NCBI GenBank assembly: GCA_963693085.1
Contig: OY856409.1
Coordinates: 1,536,797,072-1,536,861,071 of the forward strand
Length of the DNA: 64,000 nt
Source: Alisma plantago-aquatica
Lineage: Eukaryota > Streptophyta > Magnoliopsida > Alismatales > Alismataceae
Direction: 5' to 3'
Positions 48,172 to 60,672 of this stretch are shown here, in pieces. How positions within the stretch are numbered: position 1 is the first letter of the stretch; every line of letters starts with the position of its first letter. The notes beneath the pieces are model-generated. The model saw only the letters and a program-made list of their open reading frames with translations, was not told the DNA's origin and did no database searches. Both the position numbers and the translations under genes were made by a program.

Positions 48172-51100
48172 TATAACATACCAGAATTAGAACCCCACCC
48201 TAGTAGTTTTACCCTTTTGACTTAGCCAAACAAGGATAAGCTAATACATGTAATTAAGCCAATAATGAAATATAAAATATGAAACCTCAAGTATATAAGG
48301 GAATACATAATACTTTGTTCTTAATAATGACTATTTGACTGATAATAAGAAATTAAAGAACTTAATTGGATAAATAATGAACTAATGGGCCATATGACAT
48401 AAATCATAAAAATAAGTCCCAAAAGTAAAATCTAAGTTTAAAATCGTGTTCCTTGGGTCCAAATTTCCTTGGGAGTCAAGTTTAACATTATTCACACAAT
48501 AATAATTCATTTAATTCAATTTGGGAAATAAGGCATGAGTTTATTCAAAATATCAAATAAAAATAATATATGAATCCAAAAGAAGAAAATAATATGAGAT
48601 TCATAATCAACATAATAAATATAGCCTTTCGGTGATTTTTCGTCCAATTTGGAGAAAGTTTGCTTAAAAGGTGAAATCAGGAGAGAGAAAGTGTGTAGCA
48701 CCATCAAAATATTAAATAAAAGTTTAAAAAACTCCAACATGTAACAATTGATGGAAAATTCATATCCAACACATTAAATATGACTTGTAGGTCAAGTTTC
48801 ATCAAATTTGGATAATCTTAAAGCCGTTAATGAAGGAGGAAAGCAAAACTATGATTTGATTTATTTAACACACTAAAAGTTTTTAAAAGGAAAATATAAT
48901 TTTATATTCGGAATCTACATGCTTTAATTAGCCTCTGTGCAAAATTTTACCTAATTTGGAGTTTGTTTGCACCATCAAAAGAAAAGAGAGAAAATAGGGA
49001 ATTAATTGCATTCCCACTTTAATCGGATTTTAATTTGTATAAAGTTCCCTTATTTTTCTGTCACACATGTTTTTTATTCTATTTTAATACATGCTTTTTT
49101 GTGGACTGTTGGATTGATCATTGAATAGTGTGAAACCCATCTACTTCCTCAGGTAGGAGAGGGACGCACAGTGTACAGTACCGCCGGGATAGGGACTCTG
49201 AATTTCGCAAATTTCTCACTGCTCTCTCAACCGTTCTTGGAAATCTTTTGTTCTTTGTAATCGAGGGGACTTTTAACACATAACGAGCCTAAACATGTGA
49301 ACTAAAATTGTCTTATCTCATTTTTCCCAAATTTGGGGCAAGTTGCTTCTCAGGCGACTGCCTATTTTGGAGTTCCTCCCAGCCACACCTATATAAACCC
49401 TAACCCCTTGATCTTTGGGAACTAAGCAATCATTTAGTCATTCCAATTTCTTCTCTTGTCACCATTTTCACCATCAATGATCGTGGATTTCACCAGTACA
49501 TTGTGGTGACCTTTCCACCTTCCCCCAATGTCCGGAACTCAAATTTCTTGGGTCTTCAGGTTCGTGAAGTTTACCTTTACCTTTATACACTCTTATTGTC
49601 TCAAATTAGCGACTAGTGTGGATTCACCCATTTTGTGCCTATTGCTCCTACTCCTTCTCGTAACCATGGTGTGGTGTGACCAGTGGGAGAAATCCCTTTG
49701 CAGATTTCCCACAAACACCCCTTTGTTTCCTTCTCTCTTCGGTTTTCGTTTTGCGGGTATTATGGTCTTTTGACCCGTTTTGTTTCTTGTTTGACCATGG
49801 CCACCCAAGCTTGGACCAGGCATGACTATGTGACTTTGTGGCCACTCATTGGTCCAAGTCATTGGTCAGTCCCCCTCTCCCTCTCTTTCTTCATCTTTCT
49901 CAAAGGATTGCCACGTGGAATTTAGTGATTTGTCAAATCTTGAATTATTCATAATAATTCACTCGTTGATCAGAAAAATATGGAAAAAAGTCCTTGGATT
50001 AAAAATATTAAGAGCTATCATTTGGTATTAGTTTTGTCACCTAAATCCAATCTCATAAATAGGTGATTTGAATGAATTTACCTAAATATATAATAACTTG
50101 TTAAATTCATAACTAAATATATAAGTTAGAAAAATATAATAAAATATGTTTTGGACTCCTTATAACATAAACTAAAATGAGGCATAGTTTTCATATCCTA
50201 ATTCACACGTTAATAAAATGGTAGTTTTTTTAGGGTTTGGTTAATGTGTGTGAAATTGACATAAAATTAGTATATGTGTTTAATAGGCTCTTTGGTGACC
50301 TAGACTTGGATCTAGAAGTTCTTTGGACTTTAGATTCTAATATTGAGGTATGTTGTATCCCCTATTACTCAATGTTGATCAATTCAACTATCTTTTCATT
50401 CTCTTGAATTTGGCCTACACAATATGTCTTATCTCTTGATATCATGGTTCATGTGAACTATCTTGCTTATTGTGGTCTTGGATATTCTCTTGATATCTTA
50501 TTTTATGTTATGGTGCATGATAGACTTGTTGATGGTATCTGCCAACTATGATGTGGATGTTTATTTGTAGATGCATGTGTTGTCCATTGTATGATATGGC
50601 AGCATTGTATAATTTCTGATCATACCTCCTACTTCCCTCTACATTTGCCTGCTATGTGATTCAGTAGCCATATAGTAGTATCATTGCATTTGTTTTTTAT
50701 CATTGCAATTTATGGCAACATTGTGATATTTTGGATGGTGGATGTGTGATTCCCCATGTAAGGGCATGATGTGTGATTCCTGGACCATGTTATATATATC
50801 TTTGGGTGGTGGATGTGTGATTCCCCATGCCAGGGTAGGATGTGTGATTCTTGGCGCATGTCTCACTAGGTTCAAGATATGTGATTCTTGGCCATCTTTC
50901 TCCCTTATAATATTCTAGTGTTATGCTTATCTCACATACATGCAGGATGATGGTTATGACATGTGCTCATGTGGAACTACTTTATTGTTTTAATTATGGC
51001 AAGTATCTTTCTTTATGATGATGATGATCCTCTTATTCTTTATGCCGGTGTGGGTATTCCTTATTTTTTTCATAGGAAATATTTATACTTGATGTCCTTA

Positions 51101-51529
51101 TTGCCATATATTGCTCAAAATTTTCTTTTAGTATACACATACCATCTTTTTGCTGATATCCTCTTTTTTTTCCTTTTGTGGGGTATGCTTCCAACCCAAG
51201 GTTAGATCAAGGAGAGGAGAACTTCAACATCAACCTTGTAGCTGAGATTTTGGGACTTGGAGAGGTGGTTAGATGACCTTTGGCTTGATCTTTGTCTTAT
51301 ACATTTAGTTTACCTTTTTGACACCCATGTGTGGTGAAGTGATGTACTATGTTATCAAGCTTTGTAAATTGTTAGATAATGATCTTTTCCGTTGCTACTC
51401 ATTGTTTAATGATACATACATGTTGAATGAATTGATCTCCATCCCTTTGGCAAAAAAATTTATGTGGTGTTTGGTTCAAGGGATGTTGCCTTTTTATTTC
51501 TAGTAGGGAGTGGTATCCCACTCCTTACA
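48172..51529 (+). repeat. TR-GAG 3' LTR
   Basis: Matches the 5' LTR over most of its length. Lacks the 330-bp stretch and has about 80 bp near 48975-49060 absent from the 5' copy. Ends CCTTACA, followed by TCGTG. Confidence 0.85.
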
Positions 51530-51745
51530 TCGTGTATTACTGCTAAGAGTACGTTCCATTTCTGGGTTTAGGAAAATAGATGTTTTCATGTAGTCCTGCA
51601 AATTCATAAGTAGTGAGAACACTATACAAATAATGGAAGATAAGATAGATGTTATAAATGATGGTGGAATGATGAAATGGTGGGGGATTGATCTAGTCTT
51701 GCTTACTAGTTAGCACCTCTTACTCTAACAAAAATATTCTGATGC
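51530..51745 (-). other. Athila-B leader, right of TR-GAG
   Basis: Short non-coding leader between the TR-GAG insertion and the minus-strand primer site. Confidence 0.65.
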
Positions 51746-51763
51746 TCCCCGGCAGTGGTGCCA
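51746..51763 (-). other. Athila-B primer-binding site
   Basis: Minus strand TGGCACCACTGCCGGGGA, three bases from the tRNA-Asp complement seen intact in Athila-A. Confidence 0.82.
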
Positions 51764-51769
51764 AAAACT

Positions 51770-53397
51770 TGTTAGATTAAATGTATAAGTTTTATCATTT
51801 TTAAACTCAAGCACTACCCAAAAATTATACAACTAAGTATGTAAGAAAGATAGTCTAAGGGATGAAGGTACTGTTAGACATAAGTGTGTTAAAGTTCAAC
51901 CATCTAGATTAGTTTGTAGATGAGTTGGATTATGATTTACTAACTTGCACTCAAAGGAAAAAAAGAACTAAACGAATAGGATTTATATCATATTTTAGGA
52001 GATATTGATCATACGATTTTCACTTGCATAACACTACTCACATGAAAATACAAAACTAACTTGCCAATTAACTTACAAAGGATGTTTCACTCATCATACA
52101 GCTCCCGATGATATGCGACGGTTCTCATTTGAATATAACACTCTCGGGTCTACATCAAAATTGGAACAACAACCTTAAATCCTCAACATATTCTAGCCAC
52201 TCCCATGGTCAAGGATTCATTGCAAGAATAAATACTCCTTACTTCTCTACACATTCTCCCAAATCGCATAAAGAAACATAAAACATGTAGGTTTGATGGA
52301 CAAGAAAGCATATAAGAAAATTATACCATAGAAACTCTTGAAAAAGTAAGATAACTTGCATCAGCTAAGAAATTCAAGTTCACATGAGTAATGGCATGGA
52401 AACTAGTCTCCCATGCCCAATAAAAAGCAATATACTCATCCGTAATGATGAAACACATGAAATAACTACATATTTTTACAGTTTGACATGATTAGAGAAG
52501 GAAAGAACAAAAAAAACCTAAGGAGTTAAGATGTTCAAGGTGAAAGTGGACAAACTCCTAGCTTACTGGTACTTCTACTCAGTCAACCTTCACTCCATAG
52601 AGGTGTTGAAGAGGTAGAGAAGCTCCTTCTACACTCCTTGAAGTACAAATGGGATGAATGGATGTTGTCTCCCGAGAAACTACCTCTTTCTCCCCAAAAT
52701 CACCTCCTCCTTGATTTGGGCTCTTCTCTGGATGAAGTTTTCTTCCAAATGACAAGAGATAACCCCCAAATATGGTTGTCCTCATATTTAAAGCAAGGGG
52801 AGGTTATTTTCAAATTTTTACATAAACTGAAGGAGACACGATGTCTATAATGGCAGACATGTCATGTCGTAGCGTGTAACTGTTGGCTAGAACTACTTTT
52901 GCAAAAGTGCACAACATGTTGTTGAAAGACACATCATGTAGTTGCAATTTGATTTCAATCTGGGTGAATGACATGCGATGTGTCTTAAAAAACACATGTC
53001 ATGTGACTTGGAAAAACTTTGGGACGTAGCACTTGAATGCACAAACATGTCGTGTTGGGTAGCAACACACCATGTGACTTGCTCTTTAGCTGAGGATGTG
53101 AGTGTCTATAAACTTACACGGCATGTGGAAAGATAACACACACCATGTTCTCCTCAAAACGTCAAAATCAAATCTATCAAGTATGCAAACTCTTTGGTGA
53201 TCCAACTAAGGTCATATTTTGATTGGATTGAGCCCATTTCTTCATCAAAATCATTTATATGTGATCACAAGCATGAGGTGAGTAAAATAACTAAGAAAGA
53301 TGGTAAATTAAGTATGATTAAAGGCGAAATGGGGTGCAAAATGGATGGAAAGTGTGTACAAAATTGGGTGAAAAGTCTATTTAAAATGTGCACATCA
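51770..53397 (-). repeat. Athila-B 5' LTR
   Basis: On the minus strand it starts TGATGTGCACATTTT at 53397 and ends ..TCTAACA at 51770, six bases before the primer site; length 1,628 bp. 52850-53155 carries repeated ACATGTCATGTCG-like words. At 53398 the sequence becomes Copia-C leader, so this end marks the Athila-B insertion into Copia-C. Confidence 0.8.
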
Positions 53398-53800
53398 CTG
53401 ATCTTAATTGGTTAAGCACCTGGAGGCATAAGATAGCATAATTCATTTGATGAATTCATGAAATAGGGTTGTGCCACCATGTATCCAAAAATTGCATATG
53501 ATGTAATTGGTAATTTTTACCTAACTTAATAATTAAGTTGTGAGTCTTAGTATTGGTTAGTCATGATTTAATGTATTTTGGATCTTGGTCACTAGAAGAT
53601 TGTTCATTGTAATCTTCCAAATTAATAGTGAGGGCTACTAGTTTAAATAAATAGTGAAGAATAATTAATTAAAGTCTGAATCAATTTTTTCAAATCCAAA
53701 TTTTGAAATAAAGTTCTTATTCAAATCAATTTATTGACACGTGCAAAATATCTTCTATTTAGATCAATCGAGAAACACAACCCATGATATGTTTTCCCAA
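53398..53800 (+). other. Copia-C 5' leader
   Basis: Aligns with the Copia-A leader at about 20500-20840 (GCACCTGGAGGCAT, GTTGCATATGATG-like block, CACTAGAAGATTGT, AGTGAGGGCT). The part nearer the LTR is not in the window because Athila-B is inserted upstream. Confidence 0.75.
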
Positions 53801-54556
53801 TTCTTAAGAAAATGAAACTAAATGGTGTGTCAGATTGAAGGAATCACACCTTGTTTGACATGGTGCAATCAATTTTGACTTTAGATAATCTTCTAATTTC
53901 CATTTGATGACATGCACTTGAAACTTCCACATTTACACTTAATTGTAAATACATTGAAAAGACATCATATCAGATCTAGAATGGGAAATTTCCCAATATG
54001 CCTTTCATAAATGTTTAGGACCATGAAGCTTATTCCAGGAAGCAGTTCTTTGAAAATTTTAGAACCAAATATGGTAAATGAATCTTTTGTTGGATACTCT
54101 AAGGAAACAATGGGATACTACTTCTATATTCCATATTACAACAAAGTGTTTATTTCCAGAATTTGATATATTTCTAAAAGATGAATTGATTTCTAGAAGA
54201 ACCATGGGGAGAAAAATAGAACATGAAGAAGTTTGATATCAACAAGTTAACATTGAACCTATGGAGGTAGATAAGGAACCATAGGAACCACAAACTATTG
54301 TTGAACCTCAAGTCCCTATCATAGAACATGAACCCTAAAGGTCTAGTAGGGTGCATCTTGAGCCAAAGATACATAATTTTCTTATGACTCAAGAAGATGA
54401 TGTGTTGTTCATTGAGGATAATGAGCCAACAACCTACAATGAGTCTATTGAGAAACCAAATTTTAAAAAATCTATTGCCAACAAGGTATGAACTTTGATG
54501 GATCCACCTAAAGGATTAAAATGAATAGGGTGGAAATGGGTCTTCAAGAAGAAGAC
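53801..54556 (+). pseudogene. pol: Copia-C integrase end and RT start
   Basis: Leader runs straight into late integrase (AATGGTGTGTCAGATTGAAGG, equivalent to the NGVSERR region at 22060), so gag, protease and most of integrase are deleted. Integrase C-terminal and linker sequence follow with frameshifts and stops, then the RT start (GWKWVFKKK) at about 54528-54556. The coding sequence is broken there by the solo LTR and resumes at 59334. Here the Trp codon is TGG where Copia-A has a TAG stop. Confidence 0.75.
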
Positions 54557-57500
54557 TGTAATGACCCGTTTTCAAATTAGTCATCTGATTAGGGTTTACT
54601 TGGATAATTGTATGCTTAATTAAGTTGATCATTGTTTAAAGCTTGATTAGTGATGGTATTTAAATTTTCATATTTTAAATATAATGATAAGTTTTAATCA
54701 TACTATGATTCACATAATTAGGGTTAAGGTTTGGAAACCCTAATTGGCCCAAATTAGGGTTTTGATAACATGAATACAGAATTTGATAAGTATAGTGACT
54801 CACTAAATTATTTTTAGTATTTTATGTATAACTCTGATTTACTTCAAATTTTGATATGATTTGTATATATAAAATTTGAAGAATTTCGAAAAATATCAGA
54901 ATTTTTGAAGAATTGTCTGACCTGTTTATTGGTCGAGTTTTAAACTCGACTGATCATATTTTCAGATTGATATAGCAGTGTGGTAATTGAATTTTATATT
55001 TTTATTGGCATATCCAATTGATCTAAAATTTTAAATGTATTTGAAAAATACAATTTTAGAAGCCCTTTTAAATTGGAGATATTTTTGGATGAGTTTTGAT
55101 CTCTACAGAGAGGGTGTCGGTCGAGTTCTGTGCAGGACAAACTCGACCGACCATGCTGCTGACTGCAATATAGAAGTGTGGTATTTGATTTTTATTTATT
55201 TATTGGTAACTCCAAATGATCTAAAATTTTTACTGTTTCTTAAAAACTTCATTTCAGACATTGGGCTAAAGTTTCATAATTGTTGGATGAGGTTTTGTGT
55301 TCTGAAACATGTAGTTTCGGTCGAGTTTATAACTCAGCCGACCAACCAGTCTGAGCAAAATAAAAATATGTTGAGGGGCTTGTTTGCAAATGTTCTAAGC
55401 ACCTCAATTCATCTATATCACTAACCTAACACACAAGCAGCTCTCATAACTCGTCCTTCCTGTCAAAGAAATGAAATGCTTGGGAGAGAGGAGAGCTAGG
55501 GTTTTGAGTAGAGAAAGTGGAGGAGATGATGACCTAGGGTTTCTCTATCCAAGATATGATGAAATCAAGTAAGTTTAGCTCCTTTGCATAGCATTTCATG
55601 GTGAATCTTCTCTCACATGTCAAGATTCCGTCCCTCCCTTCATTTGATTCAAAATCACATCAAATATCCCCATTTTCTCACTCTTTCTCTTCTAATCCCT
55701 ATTTCTAGTTTTTCCAAGTTGAGAGGAGAAAGAATTGGATTCTTTTACGAGAGTTTGTTTGGGTTTCCAAAAATTCAAAGGTTTACCTCCGTTTTTAAGG
55801 TGCTTGGCACCTGAGGTGAGTATTTTTCTCCCTCCTAAGCTTTGTATTCATGTTGAAAGCCTAATTCAATCCGGATAAAACAATCAAAAACCTTGTTTGC
55901 ATATGTATGTGATTGGATTTGATTTGGGAAAGATATTGGGGAATCCAATTTTACTGATTTTGATTATTTCTCATTGATTGAAACTTGATTAGTTCTTGTT
56001 ATATTGATTGAGGATGCATGGGTATTCCTATGGGTATATGACTATGGTATTTCATGTGAATTTTGCCTAAAAATCAGCCCAATGGCCGATATGCTTGGAA
56101 TTGAATTGACATGTATAAAGTCATATTTGAATTGTACTAGATTGTATTATACAAGTGTATTATTTAATGTTAACGGATTTGAATGACCACATATCCTGAT
56201 TAGGGTTTTTGTTAAGGAAGTGAATCAAATGAGTCAATTAATCAATGTATAAATATGATTGATGAATGAAATGTGTGAAAATGGAAACTAGGGTTTCCAT
56301 GTTTGTGAATAACCCTAATGAACCCTTGAGTCATGATTGGATTACCGAATGATATGATTCTTATGATATGTTGAACTAAGGAATGACTCTTGAAAACTCT
56401 AAAAGTTTATATTAAGAATATTATGAGTAATAAAGCTAGATTTTGTATATGATGTTGTAAATGTGATCAAATGTTGAAGTTCAAAGTATTAATACTTTAA
56501 TTGAATATGATGAGTCTTACTAATATCACCTAAGTTCAATGTATATGTTTTAGTATAATAAAGAATGATCATTGTTGATTATGGGAATGACATTAGTAGT
56601 CAATGACAAGGTACAATTATCTAAATATAAGAGACAATATGAACAAGATGTATGTAATGGTGGTTGCAAGATAAAGATGAAACTAATGAAGATAGTATGA
56701 TGAACTATTTTATCTTTTATTTAATTACATGTGGATTAACCCAAATTAAATGAAATATACTAAGAACTATACTTTGATAAATGTTATGTAGAAGAGAAGC
56801 ATTGTATGTAAAGTGAATCAAGAAAGATTGGTCCAGATAATGTAATGAACATGAAATGAAAGAAGTTGAGACTATTGAGTATAAAATGATGGAAAAAGAT
56901 AGGAATTAATAGATGATTCTAAGAATGTAACTCTTACCCTAAAATGATGAGTTTGATGATGCTAGTGAATGATAATATTAAATGGGGAATTAAGAGATGC
57001 ACATAACTGTAATTGAATTCAACTAAAAGATGAAAGGAAAATATTTGAATTGATTTATAAGAATGTGTTCTTGAATTGTGAATTGTACTCTGAGAATGGA
57101 CTAATAGTACAAACTTCAATTGATAGTGAACATGTGATGACTAGTAATTCCATATGAAGAATGTGAAATAAAAGAAGAAGAGAACTAAGTCTGGTATGCA
57201 TGTATATGCATGAAATTTATTGGAATTTATTCAGATTGGATGGAACATGCATATGTTGTACGATAAATCTATACTGAGTATGAGGAATGATACATGATAT
57301 CTATATGCTTTTACTGTTGCTAGTTTTAATGCCTCTGTTAATATTTGTTCAGAACTGTGATATACAATGAGCTGATAAGATTTATGTTGAAATGGAATTT
57401 AATATGCACTCCTTACATTGAGAAACCCTAATAAGGGTAAATGTTGCATAATGAGATTATGTCTAGGGCTGAAGGCCCAGTGATGATGATAAAACCCTGA

Positions 57501-59328
57501 TGGGGTAAATGATGGACAATAAGATTATGTCTTGGGTTGAAGGCCCACTATTGATGATTGCTATGAATTGATGTAGAAGATAGAAATAATCATATTTGTT
57601 GCAATCTATAGACTTATTGTGCTTCTTGCTTTGATCATTGCCCTTATTGATAAACTTAATCTGTTCCATGTTATTATAGTTATGGGAGAATACATAGATA
57701 TGATGAATGATGTTTTGAATTCTTTTAATATGACTGAAAGAGATTACTAACAAGTGAAATGATTTAACATCTAGTTATGTGCCCTGAACACCGTGAGTTT
57801 CCCCCGAGGACCACACTGGGGAAACAAAACGGATCTCCTTGTAGTAATTGATGAATTATGAGAAGGATTTCCGGAGTGTGGATCGAGACCTTAAAGGTTA
57901 GACCACCAGGATTTAGGAGTGAGTCATCTGGAGTGGCTCTGGCCCTAAATCCTTGTTGTGAAAGTCTATGTCCAGATGGAATAGACTCTGTTGAAATGAA
58001 ATATGTGAAATGTGAAATGAAAAATATGTGAAATATTGTGATATGTGATATATTGTTTTGCTGGTTCCTATCTCGTGTACTCGAGATGAGGACGTGAGCC
58101 TCTTTAGGAAACCGTGAGGTGGCCAGGATCTGTTGTTGATATCTTAGGGTGGCCAGCTAAACCCTAAGATAGTCACGGTGAGTCGTTGACATGAGAATCA
58201 GGCGCGGCGACTTCTACTTGGTGAGGTACAAGCCAAGTAGTTTTAGGGCAAATGAATAAAAGATGATAAGCCGTGTAGAACATGATTTGAATGGTTGCTA
58301 CATTGTTTGTACTGCTACTTGATGATTTGTTATTGTGGATTATGCTTCTTGTTGATGAAAGTAATCATGTTAATATGGATATTTTCTATTTCATATTATG
58401 ATATGTCATGCTGACAAGTTATAAATGTTAGCATTTATATCCATTCTGAATATGAGTTGGATTGCTTGCTATTTGATAGTATTGTTTGGTAGATATGTAT
58501 TATGTGTGCTTTAGCTTTAGGACTGCAGGATGTGTTCCTGGTCCAGCTGGTGGAGTGTCACAAAGATAATGCGATTGTTATGTATTGATTCAAAATGCTT
58601 AGAAATTGACTTATTTCTCATAAAGTGGGATTCTTAATCTAAACTAAGAAGTATTTGTTGAATTGTTCATAGACATGCTTTAAAAGATGTTTCAAAGTTA
58701 TAATTGGTTTAAGTGATTACCTTATTTGTTGTATCATATTATCATTGCAAGTTAGAAATGACTTATGATAGATCTATCTGCTAGACTTTTCAATATCTGC
58801 ATGTTTTTGTTAAGTTTATTATACTTAATCTGATGGTGATGCATGTACCTAGCTTGAGTGGGAGGTATCCACTCACTGGGGCTCAATATGAGTCTCATGA
58901 GGTTGTTTCAAATGTTTTAAGGTATAATACTATCCAGCGAAGATGTCGTGACAAAGAAGATATAAATAGTATAATTTAGATAGAGTATAATGTCCTTGTA
59001 CTCTCTCTTTCCCGAGATGGGTTGTAGATTATGTTTGTTCATCAATGTACATGTATCTGGTGTAAACTGAACTGTAAATGAGAATAAGATTTGATTCTAG
59101 ATTTAATGGAGTTGAATATGATTTGTGATATCTGAATGTGATGTCCTTGATGTGACATTGATTTATGAGTTTGTGAACAAAGAAAAAGGAAAAATTTATC
59201 TATGTTTTTCGTATATTATTTATTTGCCTTTGTCGAGAATTCATTGTTTTATTTCATAATCTGGGTTTAAGTTTGGGATTATCTCTAATGGTTGGTATTT
59301 ATGCTGATCAAAAGAGTGGGTCCCGACA
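54557..59328 (+). mobile_element. Solo gypsy-type LTR (4.77 kb)
   Basis: Bounded by TGTAATGACC and GTCCCGACA, with exact TSD AAGAC at 54552-54556 and 59329-59333, inserted in the Copia-C RT. No gag or pol sequence and no second copy of its start are found inside, so it is best read as a solo LTR left by recombination; a gag-less non-autonomous element is the alternative. It carries three inverted repeats at 54930-55345 and an imperfect duplication of about 70 bp at 57425-57560. Small ORFs inside are not credible genes. Confidence 0.8.
54880..55345 (+). repeat. Three GGTCGAG..CTCGACC inverted repeats, 185-202 bp apart
   Basis: At 54932-54950, arms GTCGAGTTT/AAACTCGAC with a 1-base gap. At 55116-55151, perfect 12-base arms GTCGGTCGAGTT/AACTCGACCGAC. 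At 55318-55343, imperfect arms. Sequence between them is also repeated (GTGTGGTA.TTGA.TTT, then GATCTAAAATTTT), so this is a degenerate tandem array of about 190 bp. Confidence 0.75.
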
Positions 59329-59333
59329 AAGAC

Positions 59334-60672
59334 TAACATGGATGGTAATGTACAAACTATGAATTGGTTACATAAGGTTTCAAACAAGTTTAAGGTGTTG
59401 ACTACGATGAAACTTTTTCACTAGTTTCCATGCTTAAATCCATCAACATCATGCTTGCCATTGTGGCTTATGATGAGTATGTGATTTGGAAAATGAAGAT
59501 TAAAATTACTTTCCTTAATGCAAATCTTCTAGAGGATGTGTACATGACACTACTTGAAGGTTTTATCACTCCAAATGAAGCCAATAAAGTCTATAAGCTA
59601 CAAAGGTTAATCTATAGATTGAATAAACCATCTCAGAGTTAGAGTCATATTTTCATGAGAAAATCAATGAGTTCAACTTTATTCAAATTGAAGATGAACC
59701 CTTTGTCTACATGGAGGTTAGTGGAAACATGATTTTATTTCTCATTTTGTATGTAGACGACATACTATTGATGGAAAATTACATACCTACTATACAATTG
59801 GTTAAAACATGGTTGGCAAATACTTTCTCCATGAAAGACTTAGGCTAAGCATCCTATATTCTAGTAATCAAGACCAATAGATATAGATCTAAAAGGCTTC
59901 TTGGCCTAAGCAAAGTACATACATTGACAAAAGGCTCAATAGGTTTAACATGCCGAATTTTGATAGAGGTAACTTACCCATGCATCATGGAACGAGTCTC
60001 TAAAGAACACAATGTCCTAGCTCTTTGGAATAGAGGTAACACACGAGTCAGATTACATATGCCTTGGAAATTAGATCTATGGTGTATGCAATGATATGCA
60101 CACACCCAAATGTCTTGTATGATTTCAACATGATAAGAAGGTACCATTGTGATTTGGGTGATGGTAACTTGATACTGGTAAAGAAAATACTCATGTACTT
60201 GAGAATAACTAAGGATGAATTACTAATATATGGTGGTGAGGAAGAGTTGTAAAAGGCTTTATTTAAGCATGCTTCCAAATTGACAATGAAAATTATTGAC
60301 CACAAATTGGATTCATGTTTTGTCTAAATAGTACATCTAAGAGTTGGGAGAGTTCCAAGCTAGAGATATTTCTTGATTCTATAACATAGGCTGAGTACAT
60401 TGTTACCTCTAGCGTAGTAAAGGAAGCACTATGTATCAAGAAGTTCATTAATAAACTTGGGGGTGGTTCCCACCCCTGAACACACACTAAAGCTTTACCC
60501 TAACAACAATGGGTCTATTACACAAGTTAAGGAACCCATATCACATCATCATTCCAAGTACATACGCAAGCATTACCGTCCCATACATGAGATCATAAAT
60601 TGAGAAGATATAAAGCTTTTAAGAGTACCAAAGAAAATAAATGTTTTATTCCTCTAACTAAAGCACTTCATA
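59334..60672 (+). pseudogene. pol: Copia-C RT and RNase H
   Basis: Resumes at the TNMDGNV position. RT: 71-codon open stretch from 59430 (MLKSINIMLAIVAYDEY, FLNANLLEDVYMT), a frameshift, then LILYVDDILLM with YVDD at 59750-59761. In that frame DLG is followed by TAA at 59846-59848, the same site as a stop in Copia-A. RNase H remnants follow (AEYIVTSS near 60392, NNNGSITQ near 60510). The sequence stops resembling Copia near 60672 (TAAAGCACTTC), so the 3' LTR is not present here. Confidence 0.82.

Larger units (their letters stand above)
43094..51529 (+). mobile_element. Non-autonomous gypsy element with gag only (TR-GAG type)
   Basis: LTRs at 43094-46776 and 48172-51529, starting TGTAACATACC (3' copy TATAACATACC) and ending CCTTATA/CCTTACA. 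TSD TCATG (43089-43093) versus TCGTG (51530-51534) differs by one transition. The internal region is only about 1.4 kb and holds primer site, gag and polypurine tract, with no protease, RT or integrase. This is the layout of terminal-repeat elements with a gag gene. It depends on a partner's pol. LTR pairs differ at roughly 14 of 140 bases, so it is an old insertion. Confidence 0.88.

Noticed and set aside
55035..55424. 129-codon ORF in the solo LTR
   Set aside because: Lies over the inverted-repeat array; no start context, domain or coding neighbour.
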